Assembly: GCA_963811335.1 (NCBI GenBank)
Contig: CAWERB010000035.1
Location: 62,001 to 126,000 of the forward strand
Direction of reading: 5' to 3'
Length of the DNA: 64,000 bases
Origin: Trebonia sp963811335
GTDB lineage: Bacteria; Actinomycetota; Actinomycetes; Streptosporangiales; Streptosporangiaceae
In this document: one piece after another, positions 23,924 through 33,536 of the stretch
Layout: each line of letters starts with the position of its first letter
Numbering within the stretch: position 1 is the first letter of the stretch
Made by a program: the position numbers and the translations under genes
Notes under the pieces: generated by a model
Told to the model about the DNA's origin: nothing
The model's input: the letters and a program-made list of their open reading frames with translations, nothing else
Databases searched by the model: none

Positions 23924-25151
23924 CCGCGTGCCGGGCACGGATGCCGCGCCCGGCACGCAACCCCCGGCAGGTGAGGAGTTCGCTCCGGGCCCGCAGCCCG
24001 CGCCGTTGGCCGTCCGCCGCCGGCCGGCGGCAATCGCCGTCACCGGGATCGCGCTCGCGGCCGTCGCCGGCTTTGCGGCGCGGGGGCTGTGGCCGGGCGG
24101 CACGCACCCGGCGGTCACGGCGGCCGTTCCCGTGGCGACCGCCCCGGTGCTGCGCACCGACCTGTCGGCCCGCCAGCAGGTCGCGGGCACGCTTGGCTAC
24201 CTGGGCTTCTTCACTGTCGCGAACCAGGCCAGCGGCGGGCTGCTCACCTGGCTGCCCGCTCCGGGGGACGTGGTGCGCCGGGGACACCCGCTGTTCGCCG
24301 CCGACGGCCAGCCGGTGACGCTGCTGTACGGTTCTGTCCCCGCCTGGCGCACCTTCGCGCCCGGCATGTCACGAGGACCCGACGTCGAGCAGCTACAGCG
24401 GAACCTGGCCGCGCTCGGCTTCCGCCCGGGACCCGCCGACGGCCAGTTCGGCTGGTCCACCGAGGCCGCCGTCGAGCGGTGGCAGGCGGCCCGCGGCCTG
24501 GTGGTCACCGGGACGATCCCGCTCGGCGAGGTCGCGTTCCTGCCCGGGCCGCTGCGGGTCACCGCGGTCGCGCAGCCGCTCGGCGCCACCGTCGCCGCGG
24601 GCGCCAGCGTGCTGTCAGGTACCTCGCTGACTCCCGCCGTTCAGGTCTGGCTAGCCGTCGGCGGTCCCGTCGTCCGCCCGGGCGACCAGGTGCTCGTCAC
24701 CCTCCCGGACGGAACGACGACGGTGAAGGGCACCGTCCGCTCCGTCGGCACGGTCGCGACGTCGCCAGGCGACGCGGGTTCCGGCGGCAGCACGAGCGGC
24801 GCGGGTCGGCGGCTGCGGGCGGGGGCGGGGGAGCGGCCGGGGGCGGCAGCGGCGCGGCCGCCGTCATCCCGGTCACGGTCACCATGGCGTCCCCGGTCCC
24901 CGCCGGGCTCGACCAGGCGCCGGTCCAGGTGTCGATCACCGGGCAGCGCGCCGACGGGGTCCTCGCGGTCCCGGTGACCGCACTGCTCGCCGCGCCCGGC
25001 GGCGGGTACGAGGTTCAGGTCGCCGGCGGCGCCGTGACCCGGCCGGCTGATCCCGGTGAGCACCGGCCTGTTCGACGACGCGAGCGGGCTTGTCGCGGTC
25101 ACCGGGCCAGGCCTGGCGGCCGGCCTGTCCGTGACGGTGGCGCAAGGATGA
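23901..25151 (+). CDS. Efflux periplasmic-adaptor-like protein (MacA/HlyD type) with PG-binding domain, two shifts
   Basis: ATG 23901 overlaps the lipoprotein end. An anchor helix (AAIAVTGIALAAVAGFAARGLW) is followed by a beta/lipoyl-like stretch (APVLRTDLSARQQVAGTLGYLG, APGDVVRRGHPLFAADG), a PG_binding_1 domain (GPDVEQLQRNLAALGFRPGPADGQFGWSTEAAVERWQAA) and a C-terminal adaptor half (VIPVTVTMASPVPAGLDQAPVQVSI..VLAVPVTALLAAPGGGYEVQV). Breaks near 24800 and 25045 must be closed to reach LIPVSTGLFDDASGLVAVTG..VTVAQG and the TGA at 25149. PG-binding/HlyD proteins of this order accompany MacB-type transporters in actinomycetes. Confidence 0.75.
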
Positions 25152-25883
25152 GCGCCGCCTTTGCCCAGACCCCGGCGCTCAGCCTGCTCGACGTGCGCAA
25201 GAGCTACCGGGCGACGCCCCCGGTCGAATCGGTGCGCGGCGTCACCCTCGATGTCATGCCGGGCGAGTTCGCCGCCATCGTCGGCCCGTCGGGCTCGGGC
25301 AAGAGCACGCTGCTGCACCTGGCCGCCGGGCTTGAACGGCCGACCGCGGGCACGGTCAGCATCGCCGGCCAGGATCTCTCCGAACTCGACGACCGTGCGC
25401 TCGCCGGGCTCCGCGCATTCCGGGTCGGCGTCATCTTCCAGCAGTTCTTCCTGCTCGATTCGCTGACCGCGCTTGACAACGTGGCCACCGCCCTGCTGTA
25501 TCGCGGGATGGCGGCCCGGCGGCGCAACCAGGCCGCCGCCGCGATGCTCGAGCCTGGTCGGCCTCGGCCACCGGATGACCCACCGGCCGCGCCAGCTGTC
25601 CGGCGGCGAGCAGCAGCGGGTCGCGATCGCCAGGGCGCTCGTCGGCCGCCCGGCCATCGTGCTGGCCGACGAGCCCACGGGCAACCTTGATCAGGCCACC
25701 GGCCAGGAGATCATGGCCCTGCTGCGGGCACTCAACGCCGAACACGGCGTGACCATCGTCGTCATCACCCACGACATGGCGATCGCGACGGCCGTGCCGC
25801 GCCGGATCGAGTTGCTTGACGGCCGCGTCGTCGCCGACGTCACCACGCAGGCCCGCGCCAAGGAAGGAAGTGCTCGTTCATGA
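25148..25883 (+). CDS. ABC transporter ATPase (MacB/LolD-like), one shift
   Basis: Walker A GPSGSGKST, Q-loop region VIFQQFFLLDSLTALDNV, signature LSGGEQQRVAIARAL, Walker B AIVLADEPTGNLD and H-loop VVITHD are all present. The frame changes once near 25550 (ATGCTCGAGCCTGGTCGG) between the helical subdomain and the signature. It powers the permease encoded next. Start ATG 25148 overlaps the adaptor stop (ATGA), and its own stop overlaps the permease start (ATGA), so the set is one translationally coupled operon. Confidence 0.88.
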
Positions 25884-27120
25884 CACCGCAGGCCGCCCCG
25901 CAGGCCGCGACGCCGCACACCTGGCGCTCCACGGTCCGGGCCGCCGATATGCTGCGGACCTGCCTGGCCGGACTGCGGCACCGCCGCGCCCGCGCCGGGC
26001 TTTCCGCGCTGGGCATCGCCATCGGCATCGCGGCGCTCGTCGCGGTGCTCGGCATCACCCGCTCCAGCCAGTCCGCGCTCCTCGCCGAGATCGACCAGCT
26101 CGGTACGAACCTGCTCACCGTGACCAACGGGCAGACACTGGGCGGCCAGGAGGCCGAGCTGCCCGCGACCGCGACCGCGATGATCCGCCGCGTCGACGGC
26201 GTCGAGCACGCGGCGCCGACGGCGATCGTCACCACCGCCCGCGTGTACCGCACCGGCAAGGTTCCCGTCTTCGACACGGGCGGCCTCGCGGCCAGGGCGG
26301 CGGACCCGTCGCTGCTCGCCGTGCTCGGCGGCACCGTCCGCCAGGGTGTCTTCCTCAACCCCGCCACAAGCAGGTACCCGGTGACGGTGCTCGGCTCCCA
26401 GGCGGCCCAGACGCTAGGCATCCCCGCCGCCGACGCCGGCGGTCACCAGTACCGCGTGCTGATCGGCGGCCGCCTGTTCACCGTCGCCGGCATCCTGAAC
26501 CCGCTGCCGCTCGCGCCGGAGATCGACCGGTCCGCGCTCGTCGGCTTCCCCGTCGCCGCCGCGCTGCTCGGCTACGACGGCCATCCGAGCCGGATCTACG
26601 TCCGCACCGACGTCGACGCGACCGCCCAGGTCGCCGCGCTCCTCGGGCCGACGGCCGACCCGCAGGTCCCCGGGAGGCGCGGCGGTCAGCCAGCCGTCGG
26701 CCGCGCTGACCGCGCGGCTCGCCGTGGCCACGGCGTCCACCGCGCTGTTCGCGGGCCTGGGCGCGGTCGCGCTGCTCGTCGGCGGCATCGGGATCGCGAA
26801 CGTCATGGTCATCGCGGTGCTCGAACGCCGGCAGGAGATCGGCCTGCGGCGCGCGCTCGGCGCCGCCAGGCGGCACATCGCCGCGCAGTTCCTCACCGAG
26901 GCCATCCTCCTCGGCCTGCTCGGCGGCACCGCGGGCACGGCGTCGGGCGCCGCGCTCACCGCGATCGTGGCCCGGCCTGCGGCACTGGACGCCGCTGATC
27001 CCGCCGCAGGCACTCCCCGGCGCCGTGGCGGCCGCCGTCACGATCGCCGCCCTGGCCGGACTGTACCCGGCCGTCAGGGCGGCCCGCCTGTCACCAGCCG
27101 AGGCCCTGCGCACCACCTGA
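25880..27120 (+). CDS. ABC transporter permease (MacB/FtsX type), two shifts
   Basis: N-terminal helix after RRARAGLSALGIAIGIAALVAVLGI; periplasmic MacB-like domain (NLLTVTNGQTLGGQEAELPATATAMIRRVDGVEHAAP...); then, after a shift near 26680, the FtsX core ALFAGLGAVALLVGGIGIANVMVIAVLERRQEIGLRRALGAARRHIAAQFLTEAILLGLLGG. After a second shift near 26990 the last helix AVAAAVTIAALAGLYPAVRAARLSPAEALRTT ends at 27120. Together with the adaptor and ATPase it would export a peptide, antibiotic or lipid; the two-component system opposite suggests a cell-envelope stress response (inference). Confidence 0.85.
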
Positions 27121-27155
27121 CGCGGCCGGCGGGCACGCCCCGCGGCGGCCTGAGG

Positions 27156-27649
27156 CTAGAGCGCCCGGCTCATCCGGATCTCGGCCACCGCGGGGTCCCA
27201 GGGCAGCGGCTGCAGTTCGCCGGTAACCGCGAACCCGCACCGCTCGTACAGCCGCAGGCCGTCGGTTCGGCTCGGTGACCCAGAGGAACAGCGTGCGGAA
27301 GCCGCGCGCCCGCGCCCAGCGAGGCCGCCGCTTCGACGAGCGCCTCGCCGACCCCCTGGCCGCGGCAGCCGCGGCCGTACCCACATGGAGACGAGGTCCG
27401 CGGCCCCGTCTTCCACGATACACACCCGCGAGCCCGGCGGGCTCCTGGCACGGCGCGGGCAACGTGGGCGAAGAAGTTGACGGACCGGTCGTTGATCCGG
27501 CCGCGCCACTGCGGCTCGCCGAAGGCCGCCTCGCGCGAGTACGTCGAGCCGAACGCGTGCGGCGCCTCGGCGAGCGCGGCCAGCCGCACGTCCCGCATCA
27601 GCTCCCAGTCGTCCGCCGTGATCTCGCGTACCAGCACCATGGCGTTCAT
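27156..27649 (-). CDS. GNAT N-acetyltransferase, broken by about three shifts
   Basis: Start MNAMVLVREITADDWELMRDVRLAALAEAPHAFGSTYSREAAFGEPQWRGRI is a typical GNAT N-terminus. GQGVGEALVEAAAS gives the acetyl-CoA pyrophosphate loop (Q-G-x-G-x-A/G). The end LYERCGFAVTGELQPLPWDPAVAEIRMSRAL lies in a third frame. Pieces such as GVCIVEDGAADLVSMWV appear in between. A small cytosolic acetyltransferase of unknown acceptor, either a pseudogene or affected by sequencing indels like the neighbouring genes. Confidence 0.7.
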
Positions 27650-27717
27650 GGTGCCGCGCCGGCCAGGCCAGGCGCGAGCGAATTACGCTCGGCTGGCCGG
27701 GGCGCCAGCGGCGGCCG

Positions 27718-28338
27718 TTACGCTCCGACGTGCGAGCTGAGCCAGTCGCAGAACGCCGCGCTCGCCGCGAAGAACTCCCTGGTCTTCTCCAGGGGTGCCG
27801 GGGTGGACAGCCAGGGCTCCGCATTCCAGTGCCGCCACGTGGTCAGCCCCTTGTGCCGCAGCAGGTCGATCCGCGGGTGGTCGGCCGGGTAACCGCGCGG
27901 TGCCGACTTGAGCGTGCCGTGCCCGTGCACCTCCACGCCGTCCGCCGACAGCGCGGCGACGATCGCGGCGAGCTCCGCGCCGTCCGGCCCGGCGACCCCG
28001 GCGCGGTACCTGGTGAGCTCGTCGGGCTCCAGGTGCCACCGGCCCGCCCCGGCGGACAGCCCGTCCGCCGACAGCTGCACGTAGCAGGCCGAGCCGAGCG
28101 TCGCCCCGATGTGCGTCTTATATGGCGTCTTATCGTGACTGAACCGGATGTCGCGGTACGGCCGGAAGATCTTCGTCTCGCCGAACTCGGGAGCCAGCTC
28201 CTCGAGCAGCTCCTCCATCGGCCGCAGCACCTTCTCCTGGTACACGGCCTTGCGGCTCGTCCAGTACTCCTTGGAGTTGTCGTCCTCAAGGCCCGCGTAA
28301 AACGCCAGCGCCTCCGCCGGCCAGCCACCAAACGCCAT
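27718..28338 (-). CDS. DUF2461 family protein
   Basis: 206 residues from ATG 28338 (another ATG lies two codons earlier). Family features: FYAGLEDDNSKEYWTSRKAVYQEKVLRPMEELLEELAPEFGETKIFRPYRDIRFSHDKTPYKTHIGA and LEPDELTRYRAGV, PRGYPADHPRIDLLRHKGL. The family (TIGR02453) is widespread, cytosolic and of unknown function. It stands alone, in good frame throughout. Confidence 0.9.
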   Translation of the reverse strand: MAFGGWPAEALAFYAGLEDDNSKEYWTSRKAVYQEKVLRPMEELLEELAPEFGETKIFRPYRDIRFSHDKTPYKTHIGATLGSACYVQLSADGLSAGAGRWHLEPDELTRYRAGVAGPDGAELAAIVAALSADGVEVHGHGTLKSAPRGYPADHPRIDLLRHKGLTTWRHWNAEPWLSTPAPLEKTREFFAASAAFCDWLSSHVGA

Positions 28339-28554
28339 TGCCACAGCTTACGCCGGGCCGGACCGGTCCTGGCGCGGTGCGGACGAATCCCCGCCCGTCC
28401 CGAAAATTCTCGCTTTCGTGGGCTTGCAATGGCGTGTAGCTCTAGAATCAGCCCTTTCGCCCCGATAGCCTAGCCGCGGCAGATCATCAGGGCGAACGGC
28501 AGTAGACGAGGTATATTTCCGGTTCTCCCTGGCGACGATAGGAGTTGTCCGACT

Positions 28555-28956
28555 GTGCATCACGAGGAGCTGTCCGCCAGGGAGCGGGCCGTGCTGTTCA
28601 CGCTGCTCTCGCAGGCGCGCAAGCTCTCCAACGCGGAGCTTGAGGCGCTGATCGGCATCCGTCTCGAGGGCCGGGAACGCCGCAAGCTCAACGAACTCAA
28701 GCTTGTCGAGTCGGACAAGCCGGGGCGGGGGTTCGTGCACGAGCTTTCCGACGCCGGCTGGCAATGGTGCGCCGACGAACTGGCCGGCGGCCCCTTCGGC
28801 CGGGCCAGCAGCCTTGAGCGCGCTCAATACCTGATGTTGCGCGTGTTCGACCGCTATATGAACGCGGCCAGGCTGAGCCTCGCCGAACTGGCCAGCTTTG
28901 ACCTCAAGGCGCGTCCCACGGGACGGCACAAGCGCACGGACGCAGCCGACGGCTAG
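28555..28956 (+). CDS. Hypothetical protein with winged-helix-like N-terminus
   Basis: 133 residues. GTG 28555 is preceded by AGGAG at 10 bases. SARERAVLFTLLSQARKLSNAELEALIGIRLEGRERRKLNELKLVESDKPGRGFVHELSDAGWQWCADEL looks like a winged helix (MarR/phage-repressor-like topology: helix-helix-recognition helix-wing-helix). The C-terminal part is helical (RAQYLMLRVFDRYMNAARLSLAELASF). No close family recalled; a DNA- or protein-binding regulator is possible. It ends 14 bases before the leader of the aminotransferase. Confidence 0.75.
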   Translation: MHHEELSARERAVLFTLLSQARKLSNAELEALIGIRLEGRERRKLNELKLVESDKPGRGFVHELSDAGWQWCADELAGGPFGRASSLERAQYLMLRVFDRYMNAARLSLAELASFDLKARPTGRHKRTDAADG

Positions 28957-29073
28957 CCCGGCGACCCGATGGCGGGCGCCGGCGCGCGGGTTCCCGCACG
29001 GCCGGGCGGGTACCGCGCCGTTACAGTGGTCTGCAGGGCGGGCGCACGGACCGCCACGACCGCTGCAGGGGCC

Positions 29074-30249
29074 ATGGACACGTTCGCCGAGGTCATCGAC
29101 CGGACCACGATGGAGGAGCTGCGCGCCCGCGGTAGCTGGAAGTGGACGGCGGGTGGCCCGGGCGTGATCGGCGCGTTCATCGCCGAGATGGACTTCGGCG
29201 TGGCGCCGCCGGTCGAGGCCGCGCTGCTCGACGCGATCAGGCGCGCCGACTTCGGCTACCTCACCGAGCGGGCGGTGGCCGAGATGGCGGACGCGTGCGC
29301 CGGCTGGCAGCGGGACCGCTACGGCTGGGACGTGGACCCCGGGCGCATCAGGCCGCTGCCCGACGTGATCTCCGGCCTGACCGCCGCGATCACCGTGTTC
29401 TCCCGCCCGGGCAGCCCGGTGATCCTGCCGACGCCCGCCTACATGCCGTTCCTCACCTACCCGCGAAGCGCGGGACGGGAGATCATCCAGGTCCCGATGA
29501 TCAGCGACGGCGGCCGCCACGTGCTCGACATCGACGGCATCGACGCGGCGTTCAAGCGCGGCGGGCACCTGCTCGTGCTGTGCAACCCGTGCAACCCGGT
29601 CGGCCGGGTCTACTCCGCCTGCGAGCTGCTCGCCGTCGCCGAGGTGGTCGAGGCCAACGGCGGCCGCGTCTTCGCCGATGAGATCCACGCGCCGCTGATC
29701 TACCCGGGGCACGCGCACATCCCCTACGCCTCGGTCAGCCCGGCCGCCGCCGCGCACGCGGTGACCGGCGTCGCCGCATCCAAGGGCTGGAACCTGCCCG
29801 GCCTCAAGTGCGCGCAGCTGCTGCTGACGAACGACGCGGACGCCGCCGCCTGGGCGGAGCGTGGCTTCACCTTCGAGCACGGCGCGTCCACTCCCGGCGC
29901 GTGGGCGACCATCGCCGCCTACCGCGACGGCAGGCCCTGGCTGGACGACGTGGTCGGCTACCTCGACAGGAACCGCGCGCTGCTCGCCGCGCTGCTCGCC
30001 GAGCATCTCCCGCAGGTCGGTTTCCTGCCGCCCGAGGGCACCTACCTCGCCTGGCTGGACTGCCGTGCGCTTGACTACCGTGCGCTCGGCCGCCCGGCGG
30101 ACTTCTTCCTCGCCCAGGCGCAGGTCATGCTGACCGACGGCGCGGCCTGCGGTGAGGGCGGCGACGGCCACGTGAGGCTGAACTTCGCGACGCCGCGCCC
30201 GGTGCTCGCGGAGATCGTGCGCCGGATGGCCGCCGCGGCCGGCCTGTGA
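29074..30249 (+). CDS. PLP-dependent aminotransferase, MalY/PatB (C-S lyase) type
   Basis: 391 residues from ATG 29074. Order of motifs: WTAGGPGVIGAFIAEMDFGVAPPVEAALLDAI, GYLTERAVAEMADACAGW, ILPTPAYMPFLTYP, LLVLCNPCNPVGRVYS, VFADEIHAPLIYPG (D-E-I-H), and the PLP lysine in VTGVAASKGWNLPGLKCAQ. This is the fold-type I subgroup containing cystathionine beta-lyase-like PatB/MalY enzymes that cleave C-S bonds. A short duplication, CRALDYRALG, occurs near residue 330. A 5' extension to 28969 is possible but lacks family support. Confidence 0.92.
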   Translation: MDTFAEVIDRTTMEELRARGSWKWTAGGPGVIGAFIAEMDFGVAPPVEAALLDAIRRADFGYLTERAVAEMADACAGWQRDRYGWDVDPGRIRPLPDVISGLTAAITVFSRPGSPVILPTPAYMPFLTYPRSAGREIIQVPMISDGGRHVLDIDGIDAAFKRGGHLLVLCNPCNPVGRVYSACELLAVAEVVEANGGRVFADEIHAPLIYPGHAHIPYASVSPAAAAHAVTGVAASKGWNLPGLKCAQLLLTNDADAAAWAERGFTFEHGASTPGAWATIAAYRDGRPWLDDVVGYLDRNRALLAALLAEHLPQVGFLPPEGTYLAWLDCRALDYRALGRPADFFLAQAQVMLTDGAACGEGGDGHVRLNFATPRPVLAEIVRRMAAAAGL

Positions 30250-30455
30250 CCCAGGTCCGACGGGATTTTTTACCACTATGTCGGTTATATGCACTTTGTT
30301 GCCTATGGCAATTATTGCCCGGATAGAGTGGCGCGGTTAGCTGAGAATTTGCCGATGCTGTTGGGGGTTACCGCCGCAATCCCCCGCGATTGCCCGCAGT
30401 CTGTGCCAATCTGAACAACGTCCGTAAATAAGACGACCTGGAAGAGCTTGCGGCC

Positions 30456-31759
30456 ATGACTCGGTGGAGCCTCAGACGCCTTCTTGGAGGAACTCAGGAT
30501 TCCGCGGGCGATGTCCGGCCGGCGGGGGGCTGGTCCGAGCCGGGGGCGGTCGCCCTGCTCGCCCCGCCGGCTTCGTTCAGGCGCCCGCCCAGGAGCGGTC
30601 CGCCGCGCCCGGGCCCGCCGCGGCGCGCGACGCGCGCGCCGACCCGGCCAGGCCGGAGGCCCAGGCACCGCAGACGGACGGGCCCTGGCCGGACATCTGC
30701 GACCAGTTCGGGCTCCACCTGCTCGTTCTCGCCGAGCAGTTGCGCGCCTCGCTCGATGAGCTGGAAGCCGACGAGGGCGACCCGGAACGGCTGCGGCGCC
30801 TGTTCCAGGTGGACCACGCGGTCACCCGGATGCGCCGCGCCAGCCGCGACCTGCGGACCCTGGCCGGGCGCAGCGAGGAGGAACTGGCCGGCTTCACCAC
30901 CTCGCTGCTCGACATCATCCGGATGGCGGCCTCAGGGATCGAGCGGTACACCCAGGTGACGGTCGGGCGCGTCACCGACCTGGCCGTGCTCGGCTTCGCG
31001 GCCGACGACATCGGCTCGCTGATGTCGGCCCTGCTCGACAACGCCACCAGGTACTCGCCAGGGACGGTCACGGTGAGCGGGCACCTGCTTGACGACGGCG
31101 GCGTGATGTTCCGCGTCGAGGACAGCGGGATCGGCATCGGAGCGGACCAGGTCGCCGCGCTGAACGCCGCCTTCGCCGGCCCGGTACCGGACGTGGACGA
31201 CCGGACCGGGCGGCATACCGGCTTCCCCGTGGTGCACCGGATCGCGCGCAAGCACTCGGTCGGCGTCCGGCTCGCCGCGCGCCCGCTGCCGAACAGCGGC
31301 ACGGTCGTCATGGTGACCGTCCCGCCGCACCTGCTCTGCGAGGTTCCGCCGGAGCAAGCACAGCGCCGCCCGGCGCCAGCCGCCGGGCAGGCGTCGCCGC
31401 CGGCCACCCGGACCGCCGCGGTCACCGGGCTGGCCCGCGCCGAGTCGGCCCGGCCGCAGCAGCCGCCGCCATGGGAGCCGCCCGAGCTGCCCGACCGCGA
31501 CCAGCCGCGCCAGCCGGGCGAGCTGCCCCGCCGGAAGCGCGCCAGCCTGCGCGGCGACGAGCCGCGACCCAAGCCGGCCCAGCCTGCCGCGGTGCGGACG
31601 CCCGAGCAGCAGGCGGCGGCGCGCCGCGCCTTCGCCGAAGAGCTCAGCGCCTTCGCCCTCGGTGCCGCCAGCAGTGCCGCTCAGGCCAGTGCCGCTCAGG
31701 CCAGTGCCGCTCAGGCCAGCGCAGGCGGCACCGCCACTGAAGAGGAGACACAGCAGTGA
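30456..31759 (+). CDS. Sensor-kinase-like ATPase of a conservon-type operon (CvnA-like, no sensor domain)
   Basis: About 434 residues. ATG 30456 (MTRWSLRRLLGGTQDSAG) has better codon character than the downstream GTG 30464 frame, implying one shift near 30590. The core has the H-box-like RRLFQVDHAVTRMRRASRDLRTLAG, IIRMAASGIERYTQVTV, N-box ALLDNATRYSPGTVTVSG and G-boxes VEDSGIGIG, GFPVVHRIARKHSVGVRL. The usual N-terminal membrane sensor of CvnA is absent, so the protein looks cytosolic. The C-terminus is proline-rich and carries three 15-bp units (ASAAQ) at 31673-31717. It overlaps the roadblock gene at ATGA. Confidence 0.82.
31673..31717 (+). repeat. Three 15-bp units (AGTGCCGCTCAGGCC) in the kinase gene
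   Basis: Three identical copies at 31673-31687, 31688-31702 and 31703-31717, each encoding Ser-Ala-Ala-Gln-Ala in frame, just before the stop of the sensor-kinase-like protein. Confidence 0.95.
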
Positions 31760-32205
31760 CCAGTCAGGCCGCGCTGCCACGTGACCCACAGGACTTCGGC
31801 TGGCTCATCGATAACTTCGCCGCGTCGACGCCGGGCGTGACCCACGCGCTCATCGTCTCCGCCGACGGGCTGCCGCTGATCGCGGCCGGCGGCATGCCGC
31901 CCGACCTGGCCGATCCGCTCGCCGCGATGACCAGCGGGATCATCAGCCTCGGCAACAACATAGCGGGCAAGGTCGGCGAGCCCGGCTGTGACCAGGTGAT
32001 GCTCAAGTTCCCGTCCGGTCACTTCCTCTTCATGGGCATCGGCAGCCTGGCCGGGTTCGCCGTCCTGGTGCGAGAGGGCGCGAACCTCGGCGTGGTGGCG
32101 CACCAGATGGCGCAGCTTGTCGATGCCGTCGGCCACGTGCTGACGCCACAGCTCCGCGACGACCTGCGCCGGCGGAACCTGATGGGCGGAGGCGCCGGGC
32201 GATGA
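31756..32205 (+). CDS. Roadblock/LC7-domain protein (CvnB-like)
   Basis: 149 residues. FGWLIDNFAASTPGVTHALIVSADGLPLIAAGGMPPDLADPLAAMTSGIISLGNNIAGKVGEPGCDQVMLKFPSGHFLFMGIGSLAGFAVLVREGANLGVVAHQMAQLV is a complete bacterial roadblock domain. In conservons it works with the CvnA kinase-like protein, a DUF742 protein (CvnC) and a small GTPase (CvnD) at the membrane. Start overlaps the kinase stop and stop overlaps the DUF742 start (both ATGA). Confidence 0.93.
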   Translation: MTSQAALPRDPQDFGWLIDNFAASTPGVTHALIVSADGLPLIAAGGMPPDLADPLAAMTSGIISLGNNIAGKVGEPGCDQVMLKFPSGHFLFMGIGSLAGFAVLVREGANLGVVAHQMAQLVDAVGHVLTPQLRDDLRRRNLMGGGAGR

Positions 32206-32510
32206 GCGCCAACCCCTGGGTCCGGCCCTACGTGCTGACCGGCGGCCGGACCCGGACCCGGCACCGCCTGTACGTGCACACGCTCGTCTCGGTCGAGCAT
32301 TACGACCCAGCGGCGTCGCTCCGGCTGTCGCCCGAGGCACGGCGGCTGTACGAGCGGGCGTCCTGCGGCGCGCAGTCGGTGGCGGAGCTTTCCGCGCACT
32401 GCGGCGTATCGCTTGGTGTCACCCGCGTGCTGCTCGAGGACCTGGCCGCCGCCGACCGGGTGCGGATCAACGAGCCGAAAACCGCGCCCCGGTCTAGGGT
32501 TGAGCCATGA
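32202..32510 (+). CDS. DUF742 protein (CvnC-like)
   Basis: 102 residues. WVRPYVLTGGRTRTRHRLYVHTLVSV and LSPEARRLYERASCGAQSVAELSAHCGVSLGVTRVLLEDLAAADRVRI match DUF742, which looks like a winged-helix-type interaction module. The expected fourth partner, a Ras-like GTPase (CvnD), is not next: the following gene is a glutathione-transferase homologue, started by ATGA overlap. Confidence 0.92.
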   Translation: MSANPWVRPYVLTGGRTRTRHRLYVHTLVSVEHYDPAASLRLSPEARRLYERASCGAQSVAELSAHCGVSLGVTRVLLEDLAAADRVRINEPKTAPRSRVEP

Positions 32511-33502
32511 GCGACGCCGGCGACTTCAAGCGCGACACCACCTACCTGGACGGCCGGATCACCGCCGACGGCCGCGGCGGCTGGCCGGCCGAGCCCGGCC
32601 GGTACCGGCTCGTCGTGGCGCGCGGCTGCCCCTGGGCCAACCGCGCCATGATCGTCCGCCGCCTGCTCGGCCTGGAGGGCGCCCTGTCCATGGGCATCTG
32701 CGGGCCGGCGCACGACTGGCGCTCCTGGACGTTCGACCTCGACCCGGGGGAGAAGGACCCGGTGCTGCGCATCCACTGGCTCCGGGAGGCCTACGAGAAG
32801 GCGGTGCCCGGCTACGACCGCGGCGTCACCGTCCCCGCCGTCGTCGACATCCCGAGCGGCAAGGTCGTGACGTCCGACTTCCGGCAGATCACCCGCGACT
32901 TCGAGAGCGAGTGGACCGCCTGCCACCGCGACGGCGCACCCGACCTCTACCCGGACGCCCTGCGCGACGAGATCGAGGAGGTGGCCGACCCGATCTACCG
33001 TGAGGTGAACAACGGCGTCTACCGCTGCGGGTTCGCCACCAGCCAGCAGGCCTACGACGAGGCCTACCTGGCCCTGTTCGCGCGGCTCGACCGGCTTGAG
33101 GAGCGGCTCGCCACCCGCCGCTACCTGGTCGGCGACACGATCACCGAGGCGGACGTCAGGCTCTGGCCCACCCTGGCCCGCTTCGACGCCGTCTACCACG
33201 GCCATTTCAAGTGCAACAGGAACAAGCTCATCGAGTTCCCCGCGCTGTGGGCCTACGCCCGCGACCTGTTCCAGACCCCGGGCTTCGGCGACACCATCGA
33301 CTTCGTGCAGACCAAGCAGCACTATTACCTGGTACACAAGAACCTCAACCCCTCCGGCATCGTCCCCGGCGGCCCGGACCGGTCCGGCTGGCTCGCGCCG
33401 CACCACCGGGAAGACCTGGGCGGCCGCCCGTTCGGTGACGGCACCCCGCCGGGCCCGCCGCCCGAGCCCGAGCGCGTCCCGGCCAGCCGCGGTGCTGGTT
33501 AA
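32507..33502 (+). CDS. Glutathionyl-hydroquinone reductase (omega-class GST family)
   Basis: 331 residues. The active-site motif is VARGCPWANRAMIVRRLLGLE (Cys41), followed by GPAHDWRSWTFDLDPGEKDPVLRIHWLREAYEKAVPGY, TVPAVVD and a helical C-domain with VNNGVYRCGFATSQQAYDEAY and LVGDTITEADVRLWPTLARFDAVYHGHFKCNRN. This is the Ecm4/YqjG family that reduces glutathionyl-hydroquinones through a catalytic cysteine; in actinomycetes mycothiol adducts may be the real substrate (inference). It is translationally coupled to the DUF742 gene, an unusual operon partner for a conservon. Confidence 0.92.
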   Translation: MSDAGDFKRDTTYLDGRITADGRGGWPAEPGRYRLVVARGCPWANRAMIVRRLLGLEGALSMGICGPAHDWRSWTFDLDPGEKDPVLRIHWLREAYEKAVPGYDRGVTVPAVVDIPSGKVVTSDFRQITRDFESEWTACHRDGAPDLYPDALRDEIEEVADPIYREVNNGVYRCGFATSQQAYDEAYLALFARLDRLEERLATRRYLVGDTITEADVRLWPTLARFDAVYHGHFKCNRNKLIEFPALWAYARDLFQTPGFGDTIDFVQTKQHYYLVHKNLNPSGIVPGGPDRSGWLAPHHREDLGGRPFGDGTPPGPPPEPERVPASRGAG

Positions 33503-33536
33503 GCCAAGGTCGGGCCGGCGCACTAGGCTCGTCAGT

